NCBI GenBank assembly: GCA_017537105.1
Contig: JAFWBZ010000252.1
Span: 1-15,988 of the forward strand
Direction: 5' to 3'
DNA: 15,988 nt
Origin: Clostridia bacterium
Lineage (GTDB): Bacteria > Bacillota > Clostridia > Christensenellales > Aristaeellaceae
The position numbers were made by a program, and so were the translations under genes. Positions 6,690-13,882 of this stretch are shown piece after piece. Each line of letters begins with the position of its first letter. Positions within the stretch are counted from its first letter, which is position 1. Below the pieces are notes generated by a model, which was not told where the DNA came from, did not search any database, and saw only the letters and a list, made by a program, of their open reading frames with translations.

Positions 6690-7696
6690 CACTTCCTCAC
6701 CTCCCTGAGCTTGGCCTTTTTGTTCACGGTGTCCAGTATGACCGCCGCGATGATGACCACGCCGCGCACGATCAGCTGCGCATTGGACTGCACGCTGAGG
6801 ATGTTCAGCGCCGTGAGCAGGAAGCCCAGCACCAGCACGCCGAGAATCGTCTTGAGAATGGACCCGTCTCCGCCGGCCAGCGAAACGCCGCCGATGGCCA
6901 CGCAGGCCATGGCGTCCAGCTCATAGCCCTGGCCCTGCAGTACGGACGCGGAATTCACGCGGGAAACCACCAGCACGCCCGCCAGTCCGGCGCACATGCC
7001 GCACAGCACATGGCTGATCGTGCGCACCTGGCCGACCCGGATGCCGGCCATCTTGGCGGCCTTCATGTTCGCGCCAAGGAAGTACAGGTTGCGCCCGAAC
7101 TGCGTTCTGGTCAGTATCAGCTGCATGATGGCCGCGACCACCAGGAAGAAAATGACCGGCACCACGCCCACGCCGAATTCCTTGAACAGGCCGGATTTGT
7201 AGGCCGCCGCCTGAAACTGGCCCTTGACCACCGCCTGCGCCATCGCGCCGACGACAATCTGCATGGCAAAGGTGATGATAAAACTTTCGCCCATCCGCCC
7301 ATTGACAACCGCGATGATCGCGCCGTTGACCAGGCCCACGGCCGCGCCGATGGCGATGCCGACGAACAGCACCAGCACCGCCGCGTAGGGCGAACAGACG
7401 CGCTCGGCCACGTTGGACGTCGCGTTGATGATCAGCATGGTCACGACCGCGGACAGCGAAATTGTGGAACCGATGGACAGATCCATGCCGCCGCCGATGA
7501 TGGTGTAGGCCATGCCGATCGACGCGATGCCGATCGTGGAATAGGAGCGCAGGATGTTCAGTATGTTCCTGCCGGACAGGAAAACCGGACGGATCATGGT
7601 GGCCACCGCGGTAATGACCAGGATCAGCAGGATCATGCCCCACTCCCGCAGAAAGCCGACCACCTTCCTGCCGGCATCGTTGGATACGCCTTTCAT
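6689..7696 (-). CDS. Sugar ABC transporter permease, RbsC-like (transporter 1, first permease)
   Basis: The 335-residue inner-membrane permease has the RbsC-family marks IIGGGMDLSIGSTISL, VVNGRMGESFIITFAMQ, TQFGRNLYFLGANMKAAKMAGI and CVAIGGVSLAGGDGSILKTILG. The last of these corresponds to the conserved GG(T/V)SLxGGxGS segment. The ATG at 7696 lies 19 bases after the ATPase stop and has only a weak ribosome binding site (GGTGA), so translation may depend on coupling with the ATPase gene. The frame extends upstream to 7810 but that part overlaps the ATPase and is not expected to be translated. It overlaps the next permease by one base. It pairs with that permease and the upstream ATPase. Confidence 0.92.
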   Translation of the reverse strand: MKGVSNDAGRKVVGFLREWGMILLILVITAVATMIRPVFLSGRNILNILRSYSTIGIASIGMAYTIIGGGMDLSIGSTISLSAVVTMLIINATSNVAERVCSPYAAVLVLFVGIAIGAAVGLVNGAIIAVVNGRMGESFIITFAMQIVVGAMAQAVVKGQFQAAAYKSGLFKEFGVGVVPVIFFLVVAAIMQLILTRTQFGRNLYFLGANMKAAKMAGIRVGQVRTISHVLCGMCAGLAGVLVVSRVNSASVLQGQGYELDAMACVAIGGVSLAGGDGSILKTILGVLVLGFLLTALNILSVQSNAQLIVRGVVIIAAVILDTVNKKAKLREVRK

Positions 7697-7715
7697 TTTC
7701 GCTTCACCGTCCTTG

Positions 7716-9200
7716 TCAGTTCGCCACGGCCATAGCCATGACCGCCTCGGGCGTCGCCTCTTCGCGCGACAGCTCGCCCATCTTTTCGCCGCCCGACAGC
7801 ACGATGACATGGTCGGACATGCCCAGCACTTCCGGCAGTTCCGAGGAAATCATGATGATGGCCTTCCCCTCTTCCGCCAGCTTGTTCATCAGCAGGTAGA
7901 TCTCGTGCTTCGCGCCGACATCGATGCCGCGCGTCGGCTCGTCCAGGATGAGGATATCCACATCGGAAAACAGCCACTTCGCGAAGACGACCTTCTGCTG
8001 GTTGCCGCCCGACAGGTTCATGGCCAGCTGGCGGTTGGACGGGGTCTTGACATCCATGTCCCTGATGTACTGGTCCGCGAGCTCCATCTCCCTTTTCCGG
8101 GAGAGCAGCCTGCCCTTGCGGATCCTGGGCAGGTTGGTAACGGTGATGTTGCGGATCAGATCGTACATCAGCACCAGGCCGGTTTCCTTGCGGTCCTCCG
8201 TCAGCAGGCCGATGGAATTCGCTTTTCCCTCGGAGGTGGAGCGTATACTCACGCGCTTTCCCTTAACCTCGATGGTGCCCGACGTGCAGGGCTCCGCGCC
8301 GAAGATGGCCTCGGCAAGCTCGGTCCGGCCGGACCCCACCAGGCCCGCAAACCCCAGAATCTCGCCCCGGTGCAGCTCGAAGGAGATGTTGCGGATCACG
8401 CCCTCGCGGGTGATGTTTTCCGCCTTCAACACCACTTCGCCGATCTCGCAGTGCTTGCGCGGATATTCCGTATCCACGCTGCGACCTACCATGCGCTCGA
8501 TGATTTCGTTGGTTGTAAATTCGCCGACGGGCCGCGTTTCGATCACTTTGCCGTCGCGCAGCACGGTCACGCGGTCCGCCAGCCGGAAAATCTCGTCCAG
8601 CTTGTGGGAGATGTAGATGAACGTGACGCCCTTCGCCTTCAGCTCCCGGATGATGCCGAACAGCTTTTCCGCCTCGCCGGTGGTCAGCGAAGAGGTGGGC
8701 TCGTCCATGACGACCAGCTTCACCCCATAGGAAAGCACCTTCGTGATCTCCACCAGCTGTTTCTGGGCGGCCGACAGGGCTTCCACCTTGTCGGTGGCCC
8801 TGAAATTGAAGCCGAAGCTGTCCAGCAGCGACTGCGCGTCGCTGTTGACGGCGCGCCAGTCCACCCGGCCCCGGTGGTTCTTCAAGCGATTGATATATAT
8901 ATTCTCAGCAACGGATAGCGTGTTGATGAGATTGCATTCATGAAAAATGAGCCCGATGCCCTTGCTCCGGGCATCGACGGTATTCCGGATAGTGGTCTTT
9001 TCGCCGTTCAGCCAGATTTCGCCGGAATCCGCCTGATGCACGCCGTTCAGCACCTTCATCAGCGTGGATTTCCCCGCGCCGTTCTCGCCCACCAGCGCAT
9101 GAACCTCGCCGCGGCGCACGTCCAGGCTGACGCTGTCGAGCGCGGTGACGCCCGGAAACGTCTTGGTGATGTCTTTCATCTGAAGGATATAATCTTCCAT
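7716..9200 (-). CDS. Sugar ABC transporter ATP-binding protein, RbsA/MglA-type (transporter 1)
   Basis: The 494-residue protein has two fused nucleotide-binding domains, as in RbsA, MglA and XylG. Domain 1 has Walker A GENGAGKS (38-45), signature-region LSAAQKQ (142-148), Walker B LVVMDE (162-167) and the H-loop His199. Its Q-loop carries His87 where Gln is usual (IFHECNLI against the family's HQELNLI). Domain 2 has the degenerate P-loop GLVGSGRTE (286-294) normal for this group, TEDRKETGL, a good signature LSGGNQQK (396-403) and Walker B ILILDEPTRGID. The ATG at 9200 has AGGAGAGGG at 9208-9216. It energises the two permeases encoded directly after it. The His at the Q-loop is unusual but may be tolerated in an asymmetric transporter. 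Confidence 0.94.
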   Translation of the reverse strand: MEDYILQMKDITKTFPGVTALDSVSLDVRRGEVHALVGENGAGKSTLMKVLNGVHQADSGEIWLNGEKTTIRNTVDARSKGIGLIFHECNLINTLSVAENIYINRLKNHRGRVDWRAVNSDAQSLLDSFGFNFRATDKVEALSAAQKQLVEITKVLSYGVKLVVMDEPTSSLTTGEAEKLFGIIRELKAKGVTFIYISHKLDEIFRLADRVTVLRDGKVIETRPVGEFTTNEIIERMVGRSVDTEYPRKHCEIGEVVLKAENITREGVIRNISFELHRGEILGFAGLVGSGRTELAEAIFGAEPCTSGTIEVKGKRVSIRSTSEGKANSIGLLTEDRKETGLVLMYDLIRNITVTNLPRIRKGRLLSRKREMELADQYIRDMDVKTPSNRQLAMNLSGGNQQKVVFAKWLFSDVDILILDEPTRGIDVGAKHEIYLLMNKLAEEGKAIIMISSELPEVLGMSDHVIVLSGGEKMGELSREEATPEAVMAMAVAN

Positions 9201-9229
9201 ATGGTTTCCCTCTCCTGCTCAAGGGTGAT

Positions 9230-9257
9230 GGCATGGGACGGCGCCGCGTCCCATGCC
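9230..9257 (-). repeat. Perfect 11-bp hairpin between SBP1 and the ATPase gene
   Basis: GGCATGGGACG (9230-9240) and CGTCCCATGCC (9247-9257) pair perfectly around a 6-base loop. It sits 14 bases before the ATPase ribosome binding site in the transcript, in a 196-base gap that is unusually long for this operon. A second hairpin, GGAGGGG (9339-9345) with CCCCTCC (9348-9354), lies nearer the SBP1 stop. Such structures after the first, binding-protein gene commonly protect its mRNA or partly stop transcription so that binding protein is made in excess over the membrane parts. Confidence 0.65.
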
Positions 9258-9338
9258 GACGAGAAATTGACGCCAGCCGGACACATGGCCCGGCCGCGAA
9301 CGGATGCCGCCCGCCCCGGGCGCGTCCGCAGAGATGTC

Positions 9339-9354
9339 GGAGGGGTTCCCCTCC
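9339..9354 (-). repeat. Short hairpin downstream of the SBP1 stop
   Basis: GGAGGGG and CCCCTCC pair perfectly with TT between them; in RNA the loop would open to four bases. It lies 42 bases after the SBP1 stop codon. No U-run follows, so it looks like a 3'-end stabiliser of the SBP1 segment rather than a terminator. Confidence 0.45.
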
Positions 9355-9396
9355 TTCCCGCGCAGGCGCACCGGGGCGGTCGGTGTTCATTAAAGA

Positions 9397-10347
9397 TCAG
9401 AACCAGTTGAATTCGTCCTTGGTGTCGGGATAGGCAACGGGCGTGGGCAGCTTGGTCCAGCCGGGCGTCGCGGTGCCCTGGATGACCGCGTACAGGGTCT
9501 CGACCGCCAGCTTGGCCTCGGCCACGGGATCCTGCGTGGAGCACGCGGACAGCCAGCCGTCGGCCATGGCGTCGTACAGCACCTGGTTGGAGCCCATGGC
9601 GATGATCGGCACATCGCCCGCCTGCAGGCCGGCGGCCTCCAGCGCGGACATGACGCCCGTCAGCATGCCGCCGTCATGGGAAACGATCACGTCGATCTTG
9701 CCGCCCTGGGAGCTTACGCCGTAGGCGTCCAGCATGGCGGTCATCTTGGTCATGCCCAGCTCAGCCTGGAAGTTGCAGTCCTGACGGTCCAGCCAGACAT
9801 ACTTCTCGTCCAGATCCTCGGCCAGCGCCTTGTTGATCTCAATGGTCTGCATGTGGCCGGCGGTGCCTTCAATGCCCACCAGGCTGCAGCCGTCCGGGAA
9901 CATCTCCTTGATGGCGGCGGCCATGGCATGGCCGTGGGAGGCGGCGTCGGGCCCGACATAGTACTTCATGCCGACTTCATCGATCTTGTCGCCGGTATAG
10001 GCGTTCACGCCCACCCAGGCGATGCCGCTTTCGTTCAGGGCTTCAATGACGGGCAGCGCACCGTCAACGTCCGCCGGGAAGTACAGGAATCCGTCGTAGC
10101 CTTCAGCGATGGCCAGGTTGGCGTGCTCCAGCTGCTTCTGCTGGTTGCCCTCACCATCGAGGATGGTGATTTCCATGCCCAGTTCCTTCGCGGTGGCTTC
10201 CGCCGAAGGATCATACGCCGCACAGTACGGCGCCGTATAGTAGGCGTTGGACAGCATGATCTTCAGAGGCTTGTCCTCTGCGCAGGCAGAGCAAACCAGC
10301 GTCAGTACGAGAGCCAGGGTCAGCAGCAAGGTTACCAGTTTCTTCAT
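9397..10347 (-). CDS. Sugar ABC transporter substrate-binding protein SBP1 (RbsB-like, Peripla_BP_4 type)
   Basis: This 316-residue exported binding protein captures a small sugar-like ligand and delivers it to the transporter encoded downstream. Residues 1-23 form a signal peptide (MKK, long Leu-rich core, then CSACA-ED). The best cleavage site is Ala-x-Ala; Cys22 lacks a Leu/Val at -3, so a standard lipobox is not clear. Mature landmarks are SNAYYTAPYCAAY (the aromatic ligand-contact region at the start of RbsB-type proteins), EGYDGFLYFPAD, WVGVNAY, and VSHDGGMLTGVMSAL, ending in EFNWF. The ATG at 10347 has AGAGG about 10 bases upstream. It is the first gene of the operon, separated from the ATPase by hairpins that favour its higher expression. 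It is clearly paralogous to SBP2 (11935-12867). Ligand unknown. Confidence 0.93.
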   Translation of the reverse strand: MKKLVTLLLTLALVLTLVCSACAEDKPLKIMLSNAYYTAPYCAAYDPSAEATAKELGMEITILDGEGNQQKQLEHANLAIAEGYDGFLYFPADVDGALPVIEALNESGIAWVGVNAYTGDKIDEVGMKYYVGPDAASHGHAMAAAIKEMFPDGCSLVGIEGTAGHMQTIEINKALAEDLDEKYVWLDRQDCNFQAELGMTKMTAMLDAYGVSSQGGKIDVIVSHDGGMLTGVMSALEAAGLQAGDVPIIAMGSNQVLYDAMADGWLSACSTQDPVAEAKLAVETLYAVIQGTATPGWTKLPTPVAYPDTKDEFNWF

Positions 10348-10374
10348 GTGATTTCGCCTCTTTCTTTTATATCT

Positions 10375-10391
10375 TTTGCACTCCGTGCAAA
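10375..10391 (-). promoter_or_regulatory. Hairpin or operator-like inverted repeat in the SBP1 leader
   Basis: TTTGCAC (10375-10381) and GTGCAAA (10385-10391) form a perfect 7-bp inverted repeat around TCC, 11 bases upstream of the AGAGG of SBP1. It could be an RNA hairpin near the ribosome binding site or a second protein-binding site beside the CpG-centred palindrome. Nothing in the sequence decides between these. Confidence 0.4.
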
Positions 10392-10403
10392 GAAGTTCAA
10401 TAA

Positions 10404-10419
10404 ATTTAAACGTTTAAAT
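10404..10419. promoter_or_regulatory. LacI-family operator candidate (16-bp perfect palindrome)
   Basis: ATTTAAACGTTTAAAT is a perfect 16-bp palindrome with a central CG, the form bound by LacI/GalR-family repressors, and a LacI-family gene starts 342 bases away. It lies in the SBP1 leader, about 120 bases downstream of the best promoter. A weaker minus-strand promoter, TTGTTA (10433-10428) and TTAAAT (10409-10404) with 18-base spacing, would be overlapped by it. Repression could therefore act by blocking that promoter or as a roadblock to transcription from the upstream one. Confidence 0.7.
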
Positions 10420-10546
10420 ATCTCTGCTAACAAAAACGGGCGTTCTTCCGCATCCCTGTTCTTCATCCTGCGAATACAAGTTCCCCCGCGCCAGATCCGA
10501 ATCTACGGCCATGCCAAACCAGCATAAGTGTTATAATCTTAATGAA

Positions 10547-10575
10547 ATTATATACGCTTTCGCACAATCTGTCAA
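10547..10575 (-). promoter_or_regulatory. Consensus sigma-A promoter for the SBP1 operon
   Basis: On the minus strand TTGACA (10575-10570) and TATAAT (10552-10547) are both perfect matches with an ideal 17-base spacer, inside an AT-rich block (about 10520-10630) in otherwise GC-rich DNA. The start point should be near 10540, giving a leader of about 190 bases before SBP1. No known riboswitch was recognised in that leader. Confidence 0.8.
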
Positions 10576-10684
10576 TACCTTTGTTTGGAATTGCCACAAT
10601 TTATGTAATTCACTAAAATCATTTTAATAACGCCGCATCTGCCGCGCCGCCGGTCCTGGCGCGGGACGGTCGGGCGGCGAATCC

Positions 10685-10714
10685 TTGACAAACCCCGCCG
10701 CCACCCTCTATAAT
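10685..10714 (+). promoter_or_regulatory. Sigma-A promoter for the LacI-family regulator
   Basis: TTGACA (10685-10690) and TATAAT (10709-10714) are perfect hexamers with an 18-base spacer. Transcription would start near 10721, giving a leader of about 40 bases to the ATG at 10761. An ATG at 10713 overlaps the -10 box and so cannot be the translated start. No CpG-centred palindrome is seen next to this promoter, so autoregulation is not evident. Confidence 0.8.
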
Positions 10715-10760
10715 GAACCCGGGCGATAAGGTGCACGCCGCCCGGAACGGAGGGAATCAG

Positions 10761-11807
10761 ATGGTTACCATGAACGATGTTTCCAGGCACGCGGGCGTTT
10801 CGGTGGCCACGGTTTCCAACGTCATCACCGGAAAGCGGACTGTCAGCGAGGACAAGCGTCGGCGCGTGATCGATTCCATCGATGCCCTCGGTTACCAGGT
10901 CAACCTGGTGGCACGCGGCCTGAAAACCCAGCGGACCTCCATCATCGGGCTGATCCTGCCGGACATCACCAAATTGTTTTTCCAGAACGTAATCGCCGGC
11001 ATCATCGACGCCGCGTCCCAGAGCGGCTACCGCCTGAATATCCTTTCCAGCGATTACAACTTTGAAAACGAGCGCAGCCTGATCGACCTGCTGAAATCCA
11101 GCCGCGTCGACGGCATCATCCTGGATTCCTGCGTGCCGGAGGACCAGACGGCCCAGTGGCTGCAGGCGCTGGTGGCGGTGGACAGGAGCGGGACGCCCGT
11201 CGTCCTGTTGGAGAGCACCTTCCTGTCTTCGGAGATTTCCTCCGTAACGGTGGACAACGCCTGTTACAGCGGGATGATCACGCAGCACCTGCTGGATATC
11301 GGGCGCAGGCGGATCCTCTATCTGGCCGGCCCGCTGCAGCTCGAGCACGAGGGCGCGCGCCTGACCGGCTACAAGGACTGCCTGAAGCGCAACGGCATTC
11401 CCCACGACGCCGACCTGGAGAAGATGTGTTCGTTCATGTCGGAATCCGGCTATCTGGCGGTGGTGGAGGCGCTGAAGGACGGCATCCGCTTCGACGCCGT
11501 GCAGGCCTCCAACGATCAGGCGGCCATCGGCGCTCTGAAGGCGCTGCAGGAATACGGGCTGCGCGTCCCCCTGGACGTGGCGGTGACCGGCTTTGACAAC
11601 CTTTTCCCCTCCACTCTGGTCACGCCCGCCCTCACCACCATCAGCATTCCCAATTACGATATGGGCGTCCAGGCCGTAAACGCGCTGGTCGGCCTGATCG
11701 GACACCCGGAGGCCCGGCCCGTCCAGCTGAAGCTGGATGCCAGTATGGTCATCCGCGCCTCCACCAGTCCGAACACCCAGACGGACTGGAACCTGAACGG
11801 CTGGTAA
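10761..11807 (+). CDS. LacI/GalR-family transcriptional regulator
   Basis: The 348-residue protein has an N-terminal helix-turn-helix (residues 4-30, MNDVSRHAGVSVATVSNVIT), the hinge segment GYQVNLVARGLKTQ (about 53-66), and a periplasmic-binding-protein-like sensor domain from about residue 68 (IIGLILPDITKLFF) to the end, including VQASNDQAAIGALKAL and VAVTGFDN. Such proteins usually repress sugar-use genes until a sugar or sugar phosphate binds. The ATG at 10761 is chosen because GGAGGG (10749-10754) precedes it by 6 bases. It is divergent from the SBP1 operon, and its 3' end faces the second transporter operon, so it may control both. The palindrome at 10404-10419 is the likely target. The effector is unknown. 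Confidence 0.93.
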   Translation: MVTMNDVSRHAGVSVATVSNVITGKRTVSEDKRRRVIDSIDALGYQVNLVARGLKTQRTSIIGLILPDITKLFFQNVIAGIIDAASQSGYRLNILSSDYNFENERSLIDLLKSSRVDGIILDSCVPEDQTAQWLQALVAVDRSGTPVVLLESTFLSSEISSVTVDNACYSGMITQHLLDIGRRRILYLAGPLQLEHEGARLTGYKDCLKRNGIPHDADLEKMCSFMSESGYLAVVEALKDGIRFDAVQASNDQAAIGALKALQEYGLRVPLDVAVTGFDNLFPSTLVTPALTTISIPNYDMGVQAVNALVGLIGHPEARPVQLKLDASMVIRASTSPNTQTDWNLNGW

Positions 11808-11837
11808 ACGGCGGCGCGGGAACATCCGCCAAAAGCC

Positions 11838-11880
11838 GAGGCGCCGTGCGGCCCTGCCGGACCGCACGGCGCCTCTTTGT
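11838..11880. terminator. Bidirectional intrinsic terminator between the regulator and SBP2
   Basis: GAGGCGCCGTGCGG (11838-11851) and CCGCACGGCGCCTC (11862-11875) form a perfect 14-bp stem with a 10-base loop, followed by TTTGT on the plus strand; on the minus strand GGCTTTT follows. It lies in the 127-base gap between two convergent genes, 31 bases after the regulator stop and 60 bases after the SBP2 stop, and can serve both. The U-runs are short but the stem is very strong. Confidence 0.8.
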
Positions 11881-11934
11881 CCATTTGCCCGGAACCCGCC
11901 GCTATCGGGCGGCCGGCCCCGGACGGCGCAGGAA

Positions 11935-12867
11935 TCAGAACCAGCTGTAATTGTCGACGTCCGCGGCATAGATGGGGCCGGTGGGCGTGTACACCCAATG
12001 GTCCACCTCTTCGCCCTTGATCAGCTTGTCCAGCATCTCGACGCCCAGACGGCCCTCGGTAAAGGGATCCTGCGCCACGGAAGCGTAGAGCTCGCCGCTC
12101 TCCAGCTTTTCGCGGACGATCAGATCCTGGCCCTGGCAGATGATGCCCAGCTTGCCCAGATAGCCCATGGAATCCAGCGCGGAATAGGCGCCCTGGAACA
12201 TGCCGCCGTCCTGGGTGACCACCAGGTCGATCTGCTTGCCGTACTTGGTCAGCAGGTCCTCCATGATCGTCATGGCCTTGGAGGGATCGAAGTTGGCATA
12301 CTGGTGATCGTTCAGGATGACCACATCGGAGCCCTCGATGATCTCCTCGATGCCCTGCGTCAGATGGGTGGTATAGCTGGAGCCCGCGGCACCCTCGATG
12401 TAGGCGATGTTCTTGGTCTCGGTCTCGTTGTTCTCGAAATACTCCAGAATCAGGCGGCCCAGCCAGCGGCCGATTTCCACCTCGTCGGAGGCGACCATGC
12501 AGGGCACCTGATCGACGACGGAATCATCCACGATGGTGTTCAGCGCCACCCAGGGCAGACCGGTGCTGTTCAGGTACTCGACGACCTGCGGCGTGGAGGC
12601 CTGGTCGCCCGGCCAGTAGATCAGCGCGTCGAAGCCGTCGGCCACGGCGGCCTTGAACTGGGAAAGCTGCTTGTCGGCGTTTTCCTCGCCGTCCACGATC
12701 TGGATCTCATAACCCAGCTTGTCGGCGGTCTCCTTGACGGCCGCCTGCAGCGGCGAGCCATAGGGGGCGGTGTAGTAGGCGCTGGACATGAAGATCTTGC
12801 CCTCGGCAAACGCGCCGGCTGCCAGTACCAGCAGAAGGACCAGGGTCAGTGACAGGATTTTCTTCAT
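11935..12867 (-). CDS. Sugar ABC transporter substrate-binding protein SBP2 (RbsB-like, Peripla_BP_4 type)
   Basis: The 310-residue binding protein belongs to the second transporter. The signal peptide covers residues 1-21 (MKKI, Leu-rich core, AGAFA-EG) with a clear Ala-x-Ala cleavage site and no lipobox. The mature protein shares with SBP1 the starts SSAYYTAPYGSP and DGEENADKQLSQF, the later VTQDGGMFQGAYSALDSMG, SVAQDPFTEGRLGVEML, and the end DNYSWF. The ATG at 12867 has AAGGAGG at 12877-12883 with 9-base spacing; the frame is open to 12912 but the longer form would include the ribosome binding site. It is the last gene of its operon, unlike SBP1, which is first. A small GCCGC/GCGGC hairpin (12897-12910) lies just upstream. 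It probably binds a ligand related to that of SBP1. Confidence 0.92.
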   Translation of the reverse strand: MKKILSLTLVLLLVLAAGAFAEGKIFMSSAYYTAPYGSPLQAAVKETADKLGYEIQIVDGEENADKQLSQFKAAVADGFDALIYWPGDQASTPQVVEYLNSTGLPWVALNTIVDDSVVDQVPCMVASDEVEIGRWLGRLILEYFENNETETKNIAYIEGAAGSSYTTHLTQGIEEIIEGSDVVILNDHQYANFDPSKAMTIMEDLLTKYGKQIDLVVTQDGGMFQGAYSALDSMGYLGKLGIICQGQDLIVREKLESGELYASVAQDPFTEGRLGVEMLDKLIKGEEVDHWVYTPTGPIYAADVDNYSWF

Positions 12868-12922
12868 CGGGTTTTTCCTCCTTCTTATATTTGTGAGCCG
12901 CACCCGCGGCAAACAATATCGC

Positions 12923-13882
12923 TCATCGTTTCTGTCGCTGGTTGGCGAACGCGTCCAGTACGATAACGGTGATCAGCACGATGCCGCGGATGAACTTCTG
13001 CATCGATCCTTCGACGCCCAGCATCGTCATGGCGTTGAACATGATCGCCATCAGCAATAGGCCCACCACCGTCTTGTGCACGCCGCCGCTGCCGCCGGCC
13101 ATGCTGGTACCGCCGATGACCGTGGACGCCACGCAGTACAGCGCCAGATCGGAACCGTAGGGCGCCCAGCCCGCCATGATGCGGGAGGCGTACATAATGC
13201 CCGACAGTGCCGCGCAGCCGCCCAGCAGCACGAAGATGATAAATTTGTAGAACACCACATTGATGCCGGACATCCGCGACACTTCGTAGTTGCCGCCGGT
13301 GGCATAGATGCCGCGGCCGAAGCGGGTCTTTTTCAAAAACCACATGAACACCAGCAGCACCGCCAGGAACACCATCGGCGCGGTGCCGATGCCAGCGATT
13401 TCAAACGCGCCGAAGGCCTTCAGCGCCTCGTTGGTCGTGTTGATCGGCTGGGCGTCCGTCACCACGTAGGCAAGGCCTTTGATGGCCGTCATGGTGCCCA
13501 GCGTGGCCACGAAGGCCGGCATATGCACGCAGGCCACCAGCAGGCCGTTGAAGGCGCCGAATATCGCGCCGCAAATCAGCGTGAGGATGACCGCCGGGGC
13601 AAAGCCCAGGCTGTTGCAGACCATGCAGCACAGCACCGTGGACCAGGCGAAGGTCGAGCTGACGGACAGGTCTACTTCAGCGCAGATGATGGCGGTGGTC
13701 ATGGCGCAGGCCGTGATGCCATAGATGGCGCATTCGTTGATGATATTGCAGATGTTCGCCCAGCTGACGAAAACCGGCTTATAGAAAACCATGAAGATCA
13801 GGAACAGGACCATGATCAATGAAACCGCGTTCTCCAACAGCAGGGTAATGATGCGGTCCCGGCCAATGCTATGTCCTTTCAT
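12923..13882 (-). CDS. Sugar ABC transporter permease, RbsC-like (transporter 2, second permease)
   Basis: A 319-residue polytopic protein of the RbsC type. Family segments include CAEVDLSVSSTFAWS, HMPAFVATLGTMTAIKGLAY, KTRFGRGIYATGGNYEVSRMSGI and STVIGGTSMAGGSGGVHKTVVG. It aligns in order and motif with the second permease of transporter 1 (both have xDLS(L/V)SSxFAW and (I/M)PAF(I/V)ATLG), so it is that gene's counterpart. The ATG at 13882 is chosen because AAGAGAGG (13893-13900) lies 10 bases before it; it overlaps the upstream permease by 14 bases, pointing to translational coupling. SBP2 follows after 55 bases. Confidence 0.92.
   Translation of the reverse strand: MKGHSIGRDRIITLLLENAVSLIMVLFLIFMVFYKPVFVSWANICNIINECAIYGITACAMTTAIICAEVDLSVSSTFAWSTVLCCMVCNSLGFAPAVILTLICGAIFGAFNGLLVACVHMPAFVATLGTMTAIKGLAYVVTDAQPINTTNEALKAFGAFEIAGIGTAPMVFLAVLLVFMWFLKKTRFGRGIYATGGNYEVSRMSGINVVFYKFIIFVLLGGCAALSGIMYASRIMAGWAPYGSDLALYCVASTVIGGTSMAGGSGGVHKTVVGLLLMAIMFNAMTMLGVEGSMQKFIRGIVLITVIVLDAFANQRQKR

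Noticed and set aside
10348..10540. Known riboswitch in the SBP1 leader
   Set aside because: The leader has a small hairpin and a palindrome but no recognisable conserved core of a known riboswitch class.
10545..10565. Catabolite-repression (cre) site resembling a CcpA box near the SBP1 promoter
   Set aside because: ACGCTTTCG matches only part of the consensus and lacks the TG and CA ends, so it was not annotated.
10713..10760. Upstream in-frame ATG giving a longer regulator
   Set aside because: The ATG at 10713 overlaps the -10 box of the regulator's promoter, and GGAGGG stands just before the ATG at 10761 where the helix-turn-helix begins.
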